64,000 nucleotides of DNA from Zeimonas sediminis (GCF_023721795.1 NZ_JAMQYE010000001.1:558001-622000), one strand, 5' to 3'; positions 1 to 9,631 are shown, numbered from the stretch's first letter. The notes: generated from the sequence alone by a model not told the origin. Program-made: numbers and translations.

Positions 1-34
1 CGCCGCCGTCAGCGACGGAGCGCCGCCTCCCGCT

Positions 35-1879
35 TCAACGCTTCTTCGGCGCAGGCAGGTCGGTGCAGGTGCCCTCGAAGACTTCCGCGGCCATGCCGAT
101 CGACTCGCCCAGCGTGGGGTGCGGGTGGATCGTGCGGCCGATGTCGGTCGCATCGGCGCCCATCTCGATCGCGAGCGCCACCTCGCCGATCATGTCGCCG
201 GCGTGGGTGCCGACGATGCCGCCGCCGACCACGCGATGCGTCTGCTCGTCGAACAGCAGCTTGGTGAAGCCCTCGTCCCGGCCGTTGGCGATCGCCCGGC
301 CCGAGGCCGCCCAGGGGAACACCGCCTTGCCGACCTTCAGCCCCTGTTTCTTCGCGTCGTCTTCGGTCAGCCCGACCCAGGCGACCTCCGGGTCGGTGTA
401 GGCCACCGACGGGATCACGTGCGCGTCGAAGAATGCCTTGTGGCCGGCGGCGACCTCGGCCGCGACGTGTCCCTCGTGCACGGCCTTGTGCGCCAGCATC
501 GGCTGGCCGACGATGTCGCCGATCGCGAAGATGTGCGGGACGCTGGTGCGCATCTGGCGGTCGACCGCGATGAAGCCGCGCTCGTTCACCTCGATGCCCG
601 CGCGATCCGCGCCGATCTTGCGCCCGTTCGGGCTGCGGCCCACCGCGCTGAGCACCAGGTCGTAGACCTGCGGCGCCCCGCCCTCGGGCGCGTTCTCGCC
701 CTCGAACCAGACGTGGATCCCGTCGTCGCGCGCCTCGGCCTTGACCGTTTTCGTGCGCAGCATGATCCGGTCGAAGCGCTTCTCGTTGTGCTTCTGCCAG
801 ACCCGGACCAGGTCGCGGTCGGCGCCGGTCATCAGGCCGTCGAGCATCTCCACCACGTCGATGCGCGCGCCCAGCGTCGAGTACACCGAGGCCATCTCCA
901 GGCCGATGATGCCGCCGCCGATGACCAGCATGCGCTTAGGCACCTTGGGCAGTTGCAGCGCGCCGGTCGAATCGACGATGCGCGGGTCGTCGGGCAGGAA
1001 GGGCAGCCTCACGGCAGCCGAGCCGGCGGCGACGATCGCCTGCTCGAAGCGCAGCACTTCGGTCTTGCCGGTCTTGTCCTGCCCGCTGCCTTCGGTGAGC
1101 TCGATTTCCAGATGGTTCGGGTCGACGAAGTGGCCGTAGCCGCGGATCACCCGGACCTTGCGGCCCTTGGCCATGCCGGCCAGGCCGCCGGTCAGCTTGC
1201 CGACCACCTTCTCCTTGTGACCGCGCAGCGCGTCGAGGTCGATCTTCGGCTCGCCGAAGGTCACGCCGTAGCGCTCGAAGTGCCGGGCCTCGTCGATCAC
1301 GGCCGCCACGTGCAGCAGCGCCTTGGACGGGATGCAGCCCACGTTCAGGCAGACGCCGCCCAGATTCGGGTAGCGCTCGACGAGCACGACGTCCATGCCG
1401 AGGTCGGCCGCCCGGAAGGCCGCCGAGTAGCCGCCCGGGCCGCCGCCGAGCACCACCAGCTGGCACTGATGGTCGGCAGGCGGCAGGTTTGCCGCCCTAG
1501 CAGCGGCGGGAGCCGGCGCGGCAGCTTGCGCGGCGGCGGCCGGCGCCGCCTGCGCAGCGGGGGCCTGGGCCGGCGCCGCCGCAGGGGCGGCTGCCGACGC
1601 GCCGGCCGGTGCCGTCGCCTGCGCGGCCGGCTGCCCTGCCCCGGCCGGCTCGAGCTCGAGCAGCACCGAGCCCTCGGACACCTTGTCGCCGACCTTGACC
1701 CGCATCGCCTTCACGACGCCTGCGACCGACGACGGAATCTCCATCGAGGCCTTGTCGGATTCCACCGTGATCAGCGACTGCTCGACCGCGATCGTGTCGC
1801 CGGGGCCGACCAGCACCTCGATGACCTCGACGTCCTTGAAATCGCCGATGTCCGGAACCTTCACTTCGATCGTGCTCAT
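35..1879 (-). CDS. lpdA: Dihydrolipoyl dehydrogenase (E3) with N-terminal lipoyl domain
   Basis: E3 of the pyruvate dehydrogenase complex; it reoxidises dihydrolipoamide with FAD and NAD+ in the cytoplasm. Seen in the 614-residue product: a lipoyl domain with the lipoylation motif ESDKASME (Lys43), a long Ala/Pro linker at about residues 80-133, the FAD-binding GGGPGG at 145-150, the redox-active disulfide in GGVCLNVGC (Cys177/Cys182), and the catalytic HPHPTLGES near the C-terminus. Ordinary E3 is about 470 residues; the extra length is the lipoyl domain and linker, a known variant in Burkholderiales and Neisseria. It lies 24 bases after aceF on the same strand and is the last gene of aceE-aceF-lpdA. 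The first 34 bases of the window lie downstream of its stop. Confidence 0.97.
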   Translation of the reverse strand: MSTIEVKVPDIGDFKDVEVIEVLVGPGDTIAVEQSLITVESDKASMEIPSSVAGVVKAMRVKVGDKVSEGSVLLELEPAGAGQPAAQATAPAGASAAAPAAAPAQAPAAQAAPAAAAQAAAPAPAAARAANLPPADHQCQLVVLGGGPGGYSAAFRAADLGMDVVLVERYPNLGGVCLNVGCIPSKALLHVAAVIDEARHFERYGVTFGEPKIDLDALRGHKEKVVGKLTGGLAGMAKGRKVRVIRGYGHFVDPNHLEIELTEGSGQDKTGKTEVLRFEQAIVAAGSAAVRLPFLPDDPRIVDSTGALQLPKVPKRMLVIGGGIIGLEMASVYSTLGARIDVVEMLDGLMTGADRDLVRVWQKHNEKRFDRIMLRTKTVKAEARDDGIHVWFEGENAPEGGAPQVYDLVLSAVGRSPNGRKIGADRAGIEVNERGFIAVDRQMRTSVPHIFAIGDIVGQPMLAHKAVHEGHVAAEVAAGHKAFFDAHVIPSVAYTDPEVAWVGLTEDDAKKQGLKVGKAVFPWAASGRAIANGRDEGFTKLLFDEQTHRVVGGGIVGTHAGDMIGEVALAIEMGADATDIGRTIHPHPTLGESIGMAAEVFEGTCTDLPAPKKR

Positions 1880-1903
1880 CGTTCTATCGCCTCGTTCGGG
1901 ACA

Positions 1904-3301
1904 TCAGAGCATCACGCGGCGAAAGTCCGCGAGCAGCTGGGCCAGGTAGACGTTGAAGCGCGCCGCGGCGGCGCCGTCGACGACCCGGTGGTCCCAGGAC
2001 AGCGACAGCGGCAGGATCAGCCGCGGCTGGAAGGCCTTGCCGTCCCAGACCGGCTTGGTGAACGAGCGGCACACGCCGAGGATCGCGACCTCGGGCGCAT
2101 TGATGATCGGTGTGAAGTAGGTGCCGCCGATGCCGCCCAGGCTGGAGATCGAGAAGGTGCCGCCCTGCATGTCGGCCGGCGACAGCTTGCCCTCGCGCGC
2201 CTTCGCGGCGAGCTCGGCCGTTTCCTTCGCGATCTGGAAGATCCCCTTCTTGTCGGCGTCGCGGATCACCGGGACCATCAGCCCGTTGGGCGTGTCCGCG
2301 GCGAAGCCGATGTGCCAGTAGTTCTTCAGGACGATGTTCTCGCCGTCCAGCGACGAATTGAATTCGGGGAACTTCTGCAGCGCCGACACGCAGGCCTTGA
2401 TCAGGAAGGCGAGCATCGTGACCTTGACGCCGGCCTTGCCCTGCTCCTGGTTCAGCTGGACGCGGAAGGCCTCCAGGTCGGTGATGTCCGCCTCGTCGTG
2501 GTTGGTGACGTGCGGGATCATCACCCAGTTGCGGTGCAGGTTCGCCGCCGAGATCCTGCGGATGCGGGCGACGGGTTTCGTCTCGACCGGCCCGAACTTC
2601 GCGAAATCGACCTTGGGCCACGGAATCAGCCCGAGCGCCGCGCCCGCCTCGCCGGCCGGGGCGCCGGCCGCCGGGGCGGCGCCCTCGGCGCGGGCGATCG
2701 CGCCCTTGACCCAGGCGCGAACGTCGTCGTGGGTGATGCGCTGCTTGGGGCCGCTTCCCGTGACCCGGGACAGGTCGACGCCGAGCTCGCGCGCGAAGCG
2801 GCGCACCGACGGCGACGCGTGCGGCTTCACCACGTGCGCGCCCTCCCCTTCGGCGAGGGCCGCGGTAGGCGACGGCGCGCGGCTGGGCGCCGGGACCGCG
2901 GTCTCGACGACGGCGGCCGCCGGTCGCGGCGCCGCGGGCGCGGCCTGCGCTGGGGCGGACGCCGTTGCCTCCTGGGGCGCCGGCGCGGGCGCCTCCGCCT
3001 CGGGCCGTGCCGGAGCCGGCGCGGGCGTCTCGGCCTCGGGGCGTGCCGGGGCCGCGGCCTCGCCGGCAGCCTCGAGCAGCGCGAGCAGGCTGCCTTCGGA
3101 CACCTTGTCGCCGACCTTGACCTTCAGCTGCTTCAGCAGGCCGGCCGCGGTGGACGGAATCTCCATCGAGGCCTTGTCGGACTCCACGGTGATCAGCGAC
3201 TGCTCGACCGCGATCGTGTCGCCCTCCGCCACCAGGACCTCGATGACTTCGACCTCCTTGAAGTCGCCGATGTCCGGAACCTTCACTTCGATCATGCTCA
3301 T
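1904..3301 (-). CDS. aceF: Pyruvate dehydrogenase E2, dihydrolipoyl acetyltransferase
   Basis: E2 core of pyruvate dehydrogenase, moving acetyl from lipoyl-lysine to CoA. The 465-residue product has one lipoyl domain (ESDKASME, Lys43) nearly identical in its first 50 residues to that of LpdA. A Pro/Ala/Glu linker with repeats follows, then a peripheral-subunit-binding domain at about residues 150-195 (HASPSVRRFAREL...). The catalytic acetyltransferase domain ends with the active-site motif DHRVVDGA. E. coli AceF has three lipoyl domains; a single one here, with another on E3, suggests lipoyl arms are shared between subunits (inference). It sits between aceE (27-base gap) and lpdA on the same strand, so all three are probably cotranscribed. 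Confidence 0.97.
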   Translation of the reverse strand: MSMIEVKVPDIGDFKEVEVIEVLVAEGDTIAVEQSLITVESDKASMEIPSTAAGLLKQLKVKVGDKVSEGSLLALLEAAGEAAAPARPEAETPAPAPARPEAEAPAPAPQEATASAPAQAAPAAPRPAAAVVETAVPAPSRAPSPTAALAEGEGAHVVKPHASPSVRRFARELGVDLSRVTGSGPKQRITHDDVRAWVKGAIARAEGAAPAAGAPAGEAGAALGLIPWPKVDFAKFGPVETKPVARIRRISAANLHRNWVMIPHVTNHDEADITDLEAFRVQLNQEQGKAGVKVTMLAFLIKACVSALQKFPEFNSSLDGENIVLKNYWHIGFAADTPNGLMVPVIRDADKKGIFQIAKETAELAAKAREGKLSPADMQGGTFSISSLGGIGGTYFTPIINAPEVAILGVCRSFTKPVWDGKAFQPRLILPLSLSWDHRVVDGAAAARFNVYLAQLLADFRRVML

Positions 3302-3328
3302 CTTCTTCTCTCTCGGTGAACGGTCCGG

Positions 3329-6040
3329 TCAGGCGTGGTGCGGGTTGCTCTTCTCGGGATCGACGCCGTACTTGCGGATCGCGTCGGCGACCTTCTTCGC
3401 CGGGATCGCGCCCTCGTCGGCCAGCGACTTCAGCGCGGCGATCGTCACGAAACGACGGTCCACCTCGAAGTGCTCGCGCAGCCGGTAGCGGAAATCGGAG
3501 CGGCCGAAGCCGTCGGTGCCCAGCACCTTGTAGCTGCGCCCCTTCGGGATGAAGGGCCGGACCTGGTCGGCGAACAGCTTCATGTAGTCGGTCGAGGCCA
3601 CGACCGGGCCGCTGGTCTTGTCGAGCAGCGCGGTCAGGTACGGAACCTTCGCCTTGCTGGTCGGGTGCAGCAGGTTCCAGCGCTCGCAGTCCATGCCGTC
3701 GCGGCGCAGCTCGGTGAAGCTGGTGATGCTCCAGACGTCGCCGGCGATGCCCCAGTCCTTCTCGAGCATCTCGGCGGCGGCCATCACCTCGCGCAGGATC
3801 GTGCCCGAGCCCAGCAGCTGCACCCGGTGCTCGGCCTTCTTCGGACCCGCCTTCAGCAGGTAGCCGCCGCGAACGATCCCGTCCTCGTCACCGGGCTTCA
3901 GCCCCGGGTGCGGATAGTTCTCGTTCATCAGCGTGAGGTAGTAGAAGACGTTTTCCTGGTCCTCGACCATGCGCTTCAGGCCGTGCTGGATGATCACCGC
4001 GACCTCGTGCGCGAAGGTCGGGTCGTAGGACACGCAGTTCGGGATCGTCGACGACATGATGTGGCTGTGGCCGTCCTCGTGCTGCAGGCCCTCGCCGTTT
4101 AGCGTGGTCCGGCCGGCGGTGCCGCCGAGCAGGAAGCCGCGCGCCTGCATGTCGCCGGCCGCCCAGGCCAGGTCGCCCACGCGCTGGAAGCCGAACATCG
4201 AGTAGTAGATGTAGAACGGCACCATGATGCGGTCGTTCGTCGAGTACGACGTCGCGGCCGCGATCCACGAGCTGAAGGCGCCCGCCTCGTTGATCCCCTC
4301 CTCGAGGATCTGGCCGGCGGCGTCCTCGCGGTAGTACATGACCTGGTCCTTGTCGACCGGCGTGTACTTCTGTCCTTCGGGCGAGTAGATGCCGAGCTGG
4401 CGGAACATCCCCTCCATGCCGAAGGTGCGGGCCTCGTCGGGCACGATCGGCACCACGCGCGGGCCGAGGGTCTTGTCGCGCACCAGCGCGGTCAGCACCC
4501 GCACGAAGGCCTGGGTCGTGGAGATCTCGCGGCCCTCGGCGGTCGGCTCCAGCACCGCCTTGAAGGCGTCGAGCCCCGGCACCGGCAGCTTCTCGCTGGA
4601 CTTCGGGCGCCGTTGCGGCAGCGAGCCTCCCAGCGCGGCCCGGCGCTCGAGCATGTACTTCATCTCGGGCGATTCGGGGTCCGGCTTGTAGAACGGGACT
4701 TCCGCGAGCTTGTCGTCGGGAATCGGGATGTTGAAGCGGTCGCGGAACTCGCGGATCGAGTCGGCGTCGAGCTTCTTGAGTTGGTGGGTCGGGTTCTTCG
4801 CCTCGCCGGCGCGCCCCATGCCGTAGCCCTTGACCGTCTTTACGAGCAGCACGGTCGGCTGGCCCTTGTGATGCGTGGCCGCGTGGAAGGCGGCGTACAC
4901 CTTGTGCGGGTCGTGGCCGCCGCGGTTCAGGCGCCAGATGTCGTCGTCGGTCATCCGCGAGACCATCTCGAGCAGCTTCGGGTGCTTTCCGAAGAAGTGC
5001 TTGCGAACGAAGGCGCCGTCGTTGGCCTTGTAGGCCTGGTACTCCCCGTCGACGGTTTCTTCCATCACCCGCTGCAGGATGCCTTCCTTGTCGCGGGCGA
5101 GCAGCGGGTCCCAGTACGAGCCCCAGATCAGCTTGATCACGTTCCAGCCCGAGCCGCGGAAGTCGCCCTCGAGCTCCTGCATGATCTTGCCGTTGCCGCG
5201 CACCGGGCCGTCGAGCCGCTGCAGGTTGCAGTTGATCACGAAGACCAGGTTGTCGAGCTTCTCGCGCGCCGCGAGGCTGATCGCGCCGAGCGACTCGGGC
5301 TCGTCCATCTCGCCGTCGCCGCAGAACACCCAGACCTTGCGCTTGCTGGTGTCGGCGATGCCGCGGGCGTGCAGGTACTTCAGGAAGCGCGCCTGGTAGA
5401 TCGCCATCAGCGGGCCCAGGCCCATCGACACGGTCGGGAACTGCCAGAACTCCGGCATCAGCTTCGGATGCGGATACGAGGACAGGCCCTTGCCCTGCAC
5501 CTCCTGGCGGAAATGGTCGAGCTGCTCCTCGGTGAGACGGCCCTCGAGGAAGGCGCGACCGTAGATGCCCGGCGCCGAGTGGCCCTGGAAGTAGACCAGG
5601 TCGCCGCCGTGCCCTTCGTGCGGCGCGTTCCAGAAGTGGTTCATGCCGGTGCCGATCATCGTGGCCAGCGACGCGAAGGACGCGATGTGGCCGCCGAGGT
5701 CGCCGCCGTCGGGCGGGTTGTGCTTGTTGGCGCGCACCACCATCGCCATCGCGTTCCAGCGAATGAACGAGCGGATCCGCTCCTCGTACTCCGCGTTGCC
5801 GGGCGAGCGCGCCTCGAGCTGCGGCGGAATCGTGTTGACGTAGGCGGTGTTGGCGGAGAAAGGAATGTAGGCGCCGGAACGACGAGCCTTTTCGATCATC
5901 CGCTCGAGCAGGAAGTGCGCCCGCTCGGGCCCCTCGCGGTCGATGACCGCTTCGAGCGCATCCAGCCATTCGCTGGTCTCGAGGGCGTCGATGTCGACGG
6001 GGTCGTTCGCTGCGGGCAGCTGGCTGGGAACCGCTGACAT
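3329..6040 (-). CDS. aceE: Pyruvate dehydrogenase E1 component (homodimeric type)
   Basis: Thiamin-diphosphate-dependent decarboxylase that starts the pyruvate dehydrogenase reaction. The 903-residue product has the length of the homodimeric AceE family. The ThDP motif is clear: GDGEMDEPES, followed about 30 residues later by INCNLQRLDGPVRGNGK. The open frame extends upstream to 6103, but the ATG at 6040 (MSAVPSQLP) is chosen because AGAGGAG lies a few bases before it on the minus strand, and a promoter lies just upstream at 6082-6110. First gene of the aceE-aceF-lpdA operon. No PdhR-type regulator is seen next to it; the adjacent regulator at 6151 belongs with the tup genes. Confidence 0.97.
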   Translation of the reverse strand: MSAVPSQLPAANDPVDIDALETSEWLDALEAVIDREGPERAHFLLERMIEKARRSGAYIPFSANTAYVNTIPPQLEARSPGNAEYEERIRSFIRWNAMAMVVRANKHNPPDGGDLGGHIASFASLATMIGTGMNHFWNAPHEGHGGDLVYFQGHSAPGIYGRAFLEGRLTEEQLDHFRQEVQGKGLSSYPHPKLMPEFWQFPTVSMGLGPLMAIYQARFLKYLHARGIADTSKRKVWVFCGDGEMDEPESLGAISLAAREKLDNLVFVINCNLQRLDGPVRGNGKIMQELEGDFRGSGWNVIKLIWGSYWDPLLARDKEGILQRVMEETVDGEYQAYKANDGAFVRKHFFGKHPKLLEMVSRMTDDDIWRLNRGGHDPHKVYAAFHAATHHKGQPTVLLVKTVKGYGMGRAGEAKNPTHQLKKLDADSIREFRDRFNIPIPDDKLAEVPFYKPDPESPEMKYMLERRAALGGSLPQRRPKSSEKLPVPGLDAFKAVLEPTAEGREISTTQAFVRVLTALVRDKTLGPRVVPIVPDEARTFGMEGMFRQLGIYSPEGQKYTPVDKDQVMYYREDAAGQILEEGINEAGAFSSWIAAATSYSTNDRIMVPFYIYYSMFGFQRVGDLAWAAGDMQARGFLLGGTAGRTTLNGEGLQHEDGHSHIMSSTIPNCVSYDPTFAHEVAVIIQHGLKRMVEDQENVFYYLTLMNENYPHPGLKPGDEDGIVRGGYLLKAGPKKAEHRVQLLGSGTILREVMAAAEMLEKDWGIAGDVWSITSFTELRRDGMDCERWNLLHPTSKAKVPYLTALLDKTSGPVVASTDYMKLFADQVRPFIPKGRSYKVLGTDGFGRSDFRYRLREHFEVDRRFVTIAALKSLADEGAIPAKKVADAIRKYGVDPEKSNPHHA

Positions 6041-6081
6041 GGCTTCTCCTCTTTCTTCCGATCGGCTGGATGTTCCGGCCG

Positions 6082-6110
6082 ATTCTAGAAAGCGGCCCCG
6101 CAAAAGACAA
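6082..6110 (-). promoter_or_regulatory. Sigma70-type promoter of aceE-aceF-lpdA
   Basis: On the minus strand TTGTCT (-35, 6105-6110) and TAGAAT (-10, 6082-6087) are separated by exactly 17 bases. The -10 matches the consensus at five of six positions and the -35 at four. The site is in an unusually AT-rich patch for this genome, about 40 bases upstream of the aceE ATG. Confidence 0.65.
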
Positions 6111-6150
6111 GAAAAATTTTCAGAATCCGAATTCTCATTTCATATTATGG

Positions 6151-7254
6151 TTATTCGGTCCTGACTCTTGCTCTTGCCGCCGAAGATGCGGGTCGCGCGG
6201 CAGCGGCCTCGGCGTTCGCGCCGGCCACCTCGTATCCCTCGCTGGCCCCCGCGAGGCTGCGCATCGCGGCGATCAGTTCGCGCACCCGCGCATCCCGCCT
6301 CAGCCCGGAGTCCCCGGCCAGCCAGTAGGTCTCCACGCCGATCGGCACGAACCCCAGGCCGAAGCGCAGCGCGGCCGCCTTCAGCCCGAAACCGGCGTCC
6401 GCGTCGCCCGCAGCGACCGTGGCGGCCACTGCAAGATGCGACGCCTCCTCGATCTCGTAACCCGCGATGCTGCCGGGGTCTACGCCCTGCTCCTGCAGCA
6501 GCCGGTCGAGCCAGCTGCGGGTCGCGGCGCCGCGCTGCCGGTTAACGAAGCGCAGGCCCGGGCGCGCAAGGTCGGTCACGTCGCGGATCCGCTTCGGATT
6601 GCCGGCGGCCACGATCAGCCCCTGCTCCCGTCGCGCCAGGGCCGCCAGGAAGCTCCTGACCCCGCTGGCCAGCACCGGCGCCGCCGGGCGCTGGCCGGCC
6701 GGCACGTGGAACCCGGCGAGCTCGGCTTCGCCGCGTCCGAGCGCCTCGAGCGCGTCGGCCGAGCCTACGAAGCGAACCGCCACGCCGGTGGCGAGCCGCT
6801 CCGCCAGGCAGCGCTGCAGCAGCAGGTCATGGCTCGCCGCAAGCCGCAGCGCTTGGGGCGCCGCGTTCGCCGAGATCGCCGCCAGCCCGGCAGACAGCTT
6901 GCCCATCGGGCCGCGCAGGCTGCGCTCGGCCTCCTTCTCGAAGGCGCCGACCGCGGCAACCAGCGCCCGGCCGGCGTCGGTGACGCGGCTGCCGTGCCCC
7001 TTCACCCGCTCGACCAGGCGCAGCCCGGTCCGGCGCTCGGCCGCCACGATCCTGCCCCAGGCGGTCCGGTAGGAGACGTCCAGCTCGCTGGCGGCCGCTG
7101 CCATCCTGGGCGAGACGTCAAGAGCCGCGAGCAGCCGTGACAGCGCGACCAGGTCGGGCGACTCCGCGCCCTCTCCCGCCGGCAGCGCAAGCTCGATCCT
7201 GGGAGACAGCGCCGCGCCCTCCGCGCCGCCGATGCTTCGCTTGCGTCGAACCAT
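6151..7254 (-). CDS. ModE-like HTH regulator with substrate-binding-protein domain (probable tup regulator)
   Basis: A 367-residue regulator. The N-terminal part (about residues 30-115) is a ModE/LysR-type winged helix: LSRLLAALDVSPRMAAAASELDVSYRTAWGRIVAAERRTGLRLVER, with the helix-turn-helix around SYRTAWGRI. The remainder looks like a periplasmic-binding-protein fold (ASHDLLLQRC..., then FVNRQRGAATR, a phosphate/oxyanion-type segment typical of PBP-like regulators). Such one-component regulators often sit beside molybdate or tungstate importers. Here it diverges from tupBCA with a 69-base gap, so sensing tungstate or molybdate is the likely role (inference). The exact ligand cannot be read from the sequence. 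Confidence 0.85.
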   Translation of the reverse strand: MVRRKRSIGGAEGAALSPRIELALPAGEGAESPDLVALSRLLAALDVSPRMAAAASELDVSYRTAWGRIVAAERRTGLRLVERVKGHGSRVTDAGRALVAAVGAFEKEAERSLRGPMGKLSAGLAAISANAAPQALRLAASHDLLLQRCLAERLATGVAVRFVGSADALEALGRGEAELAGFHVPAGQRPAAPVLASGVRSFLAALARREQGLIVAAGNPKRIRDVTDLARPGLRFVNRQRGAATRSWLDRLLQEQGVDPGSIAGYEIEEASHLAVAATVAAGDADAGFGLKAAALRFGLGFVPIGVETYWLAGDSGLRRDARVRELIAAMRSLAGASEGYEVAGANAEAAAARPASSAARARVRTE

Positions 7255-7270
7255 GGTCTTTCCCGAATAT

Positions 7271-7282
7271 GCAAATCTTTGC
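7271..7282. promoter_or_regulatory. Candidate operator palindrome between the regulator and tupB
   Basis: GCAAATCTTTGC is an inverted repeat with 5-base arms and a 2-base centre, in the 69-base divergent gap. It is flanked by two copies of CCGAAT (7263-7268 and 7282-7287). This is the natural place for the ModE-like regulator to bind; the protein-DNA link is inferred. Confidence 0.4.
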
Positions 7283-7311
7283 CGAATGGTAGGCTAATTT
7301 CAGCCGTTTCA

Positions 7312-7317
7312 TATACT
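7312..7317 (+). promoter_or_regulatory. -10 element of tupBCA; transcript probably leaderless
   Basis: TATACT matches the -10 consensus well, and its 3' end is only six bases before the tupB ATG at 7324. Transcription would start on or next to the start codon, and no Shine-Dalgarno sequence precedes the ATG. No good -35 hexamer is seen at the expected distance. Confidence 0.45.
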
Positions 7318-7323
7318 CGCGCG

Positions 7324-8025
7324 ATGATTCCCGATGCACTGCGCGAGGCGCTGGCCCTGCTGCGCCACTTCGAAGGCGACGTGGCCGCCATCGCGCTGCT
7401 CTCGCTCAAGGTGAGCCTGAGCGCCGTCACGCTGGGCGCCCTGATCGGGCTCCCGCTCGGGGCCCTGGTCGCGATCGCCCGCTTCCCCGGCAAGCCTGCG
7501 GTCGCCGTCGCGATGAACACCTTCATGGGCCTGCCCTCGGTCATCGTGGGCGTCATCGTCTACCTGCTGCTGTCGCGAAGCGGCCCGCTCGGGCCGCTCG
7601 GGCTGCTGTTCACCCCGTCGGCGATGGTGATCGCGCAGACCTGCCTGACGCTGCCCCTGATCGCGGCCCTGACCCGGCAGATGATCGACGATGCCTGGCG
7701 GGAGCACGGCGAGGCGCTGCGCTCGCTGCGCCTGCCGCTTCGCAACCGGATCGGCGTGCTGCTGTGGCACACCCGGTTTTCGCTGGTCGCGATCCTGCTG
7801 GCCGGCCTGGGCAGGGCGATCTCCGAGGTCGGCGCGGTGATGATCGTCGGCGGCAACATCGATCGCATCACCCGAACGATGACCACCGCGATCGCGCTGG
7901 AGACCAGCAAGGGCGATCTCGCGCTGGCGCTGGCGCTCGGCATGCTGCTTATGTCGATCGTGCTCGGCCTGAACCTCGTCGCGAGCGCGACCCGCGGCTT
8001 CGCGATGCGCCGCTTCGGGTCCTGA
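7324..8025 (+). CDS. tupB: Tungstate-type ABC transporter permease
   Basis: Inner-membrane permease of an oxyanion importer. The 233-residue product has five or six hydrophobic segments and the ABC permease EAA-type loop at about residues 130-150 (EHGEALRSLRLPLRNRIGVLL), followed by GLGRAISEVGAVMIVGGN, typical of the TupB/WtpB/ModB group. The ATG at 7324 is preferred over an upstream ATG at 7279 because 7279 would overlap the promoter and operator region. It is followed after 5 bases by the ATPase gene and then by the binding-protein gene. Permease-ATPase-binding protein is one of the usual tup orders; the assignment to tungstate rests mainly on TupA. Confidence 0.88.
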   Translation: MIPDALREALALLRHFEGDVAAIALLSLKVSLSAVTLGALIGLPLGALVAIARFPGKPAVAVAMNTFMGLPSVIVGVIVYLLLSRSGPLGPLGLLFTPSAMVIAQTCLTLPLIAALTRQMIDDAWREHGEALRSLRLPLRNRIGVLLWHTRFSLVAILLAGLGRAISEVGAVMIVGGNIDRITRTMTTAIALETSKGDLALALALGMLLMSIVLGLNLVASATRGFAMRRFGS

Positions 8026-8030
8026 GCGCG

Positions 8031-8777
8031 ATGGCTTCGCCGCTCCTCGAGCTCGACGGCATCTGCTTCCGGCCCGGCGGCCGGACCGTGCTCGACGGCA
8101 TCGGCCTCGCATGGAGCGACGCCTCGATCTGCGCGCTGATCGGCCCCAACGGCGCAGGAAAGACGGTCACGCTGCGAATCGCCCACGGCCTGTTGCGCCC
8201 GGATGCCGGGCGGGTTCGCTTCGAGGGCCGCGAGCCGCCGGCCGACGACACCGCCTTCGAGGGCCAGGCACTGGTCTTCCAGCATCCGTCACTCTTCCGG
8301 GGCAGCGTGCTGGACAACCTGCTGCTCGCCCGCCACGCGTGCGGCTTGCCGAAGAGTCTGCTGCGCGAGCGTGCCCTGGCCATGCTCGAGCGGGTCGGCC
8401 TGTCGGCGCTTGCCGATGCGCCGGCGCTCAAGCTGTCCGGCGGCGAAAGGCAGCGCGTGGCGATCGCCCGCGCCTGGCTCACCGGTCCCAGGCTGCTGCT
8501 GCTCGACGAGCCGACCGCCGCACTGGACCCGGCCGCCCGGGAGTCGATCGAAGCGCTGATCCGCGAGATCGCCGCGAGCGGCTGCCGGGTTCTGATGACC
8601 TCGCACAACCTGGGCCAGGTGGCGAGGCTCGCCGACGAGGTGCTGTTCCTGAGCGCCGGTCGCCTGCTGGAGCGCGGCCGCGCCCAGGACTTCTTCCGAG
8701 CCCCGCGAACCCGCGAGGCGCAACGATTCCTTCAAGGAGAACTGCCATGGCAACCCGCGGCGATTCCCGCAAGCTGA
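8031..8777 (+). CDS. tupC: Tungstate-type ABC transporter ATP-binding protein
   Basis: ATPase that drives the tup importer on the cytoplasmic face. In the 248-residue product: Walker A GPNGAGKT, Q-loop around LVFQHPSLF, signature LSGGERQR, Walker B LLLLDEP and the switch His in MTSHN. Unlike ModC or CysA it has no long C-terminal regulatory domain, which fits TupC. The ATG at 8031 is used; the open frame runs further up inside tupB but only this start gives the standard N-terminus (SPLLELDGI). Its 3' end overlaps tupA by 31 bases, so translation is likely coupled. Confidence 0.9.
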   Translation: MASPLLELDGICFRPGGRTVLDGIGLAWSDASICALIGPNGAGKTVTLRIAHGLLRPDAGRVRFEGREPPADDTAFEGQALVFQHPSLFRGSVLDNLLLARHACGLPKSLLRERALAMLERVGLSALADAPALKLSGGERQRVAIARAWLTGPRLLLLDEPTAALDPAARESIEALIREIAASGCRVLMTSHNLGQVARLADEVLFLSAGRLLERGRAQDFFRAPRTREAQRFLQGELPWQPAAIPAS

Positions 8778-9631
8778 GCCTGTCCGACGCGCGCCGGAGG
8801 CTCACCGCCCTCTCCGTGGGCGCCGCAGCGGCCCTCGTCGCCCTGCTTCCGCTCGGCGCCGCCAGCGCCCAGGCGGCAGAGTCGATCACCGTCTCGTCGA
8901 CCACCTCGACCGAGCAGTCGGGCCTGTTCAGGCACATCCTGCCGATCTTCGAGAAGAAGACGGGCATCTCAGTCAAGGTCGTGGCCGTGGGCACCGGCCA
9001 GGCGCTGGACATCGGCCGGCGCGGCGACGCCGACGTCGTATTCGTGCACGACCGAGTGGCCGAGGAGAAGTTCGTGGCCGAAGGCTTCGGAGTGAGGCGC
9101 CAGCCCGTCATGTACAACGACTTCGTGCTGGTCGGACCGAAGTCGGACCCGGCCAGGGTCGGCGGCAGCAAGGACGTGGTCGGCGCGCTGAAGAAGATCG
9201 CCGGGGCCAGGGCGCCCTTCGTGTCGCGCGGCGACCGCAGCGGCACGCATGCCGCAGAGCTTCGGTTCTGGAAGATGGCCGAGGTGGATCCCAAGACCGG
9301 GTCGGGGAGCTGGTACCGCGAGACCGGTTCCGGCATGGGGCCGGCGCTGAACAGCGCCGCCGGCATGAACGCCTATATCCTGGCCGACCGCGGCACCTGG
9401 CTGTCGTTCAAGAACCGCGCCGAGCTGGTGATCTCGGTCGAAGGGGACAAGCGCCTGTTCAACCAGTACGGCGTGATGCTGGTCAACCCGGCCAGGCATC
9501 CGCACGTCAAGCAGAAGGCGGGCCAGGCCTTCATCGACTGGCTGCTTTCCCCCGAAGGACAGGCAGCCATCGGTTCGTACAAGATCGACGGCGAGCAGCT
9601 CTTCTTCCCGAATGCCGGCAGCGACGCCTGA
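8747..9631 (+). CDS. tupA: Tungstate-binding periplasmic protein
   Basis: Substrate-binding protein of the tup importer, periplasmic. The 294-residue product has an N-terminal signal region (LTALSVGAAAALVALLPLG, cleavage likely after AQA) and then SSTTSTEQSGLF, the TTS-type oxyanion motif characteristic of TupA, followed by VGTGQALDIGRRGDADVVFVHD and later SRGDRSGTH. These motifs separate TupA from ModA. The start at 8747 lies inside tupC; GGAGA precedes it. Tungstate uptake would serve tungsto- or molybdo-enzymes such as formate dehydrogenase, none of which is in this window. Confidence 0.9.
   Translation: MATRGDSRKLSLSDARRRLTALSVGAAAALVALLPLGAASAQAAESITVSSTTSTEQSGLFRHILPIFEKKTGISVKVVAVGTGQALDIGRRGDADVVFVHDRVAEEKFVAEGFGVRRQPVMYNDFVLVGPKSDPARVGGSKDVVGALKKIAGARAPFVSRGDRSGTHAAELRFWKMAEVDPKTGSGSWYRETGSGMGPALNSAAGMNAYILADRGTWLSFKNRAELVISVEGDKRLFNQYGVMLVNPARHPHVKQKAGQAFIDWLLSPEGQAAIGSYKIDGEQLFFPNAGSDA

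Noticed and set aside
119-3319. Very long open frames antisense to aceF/lpdA (up to 1066 codons)
   Set aside because: Shadows caused by extreme GC bias; composition is Arg/Ala/His/Asp-rich with no domains, and the opposite strand has clear PDH genes.
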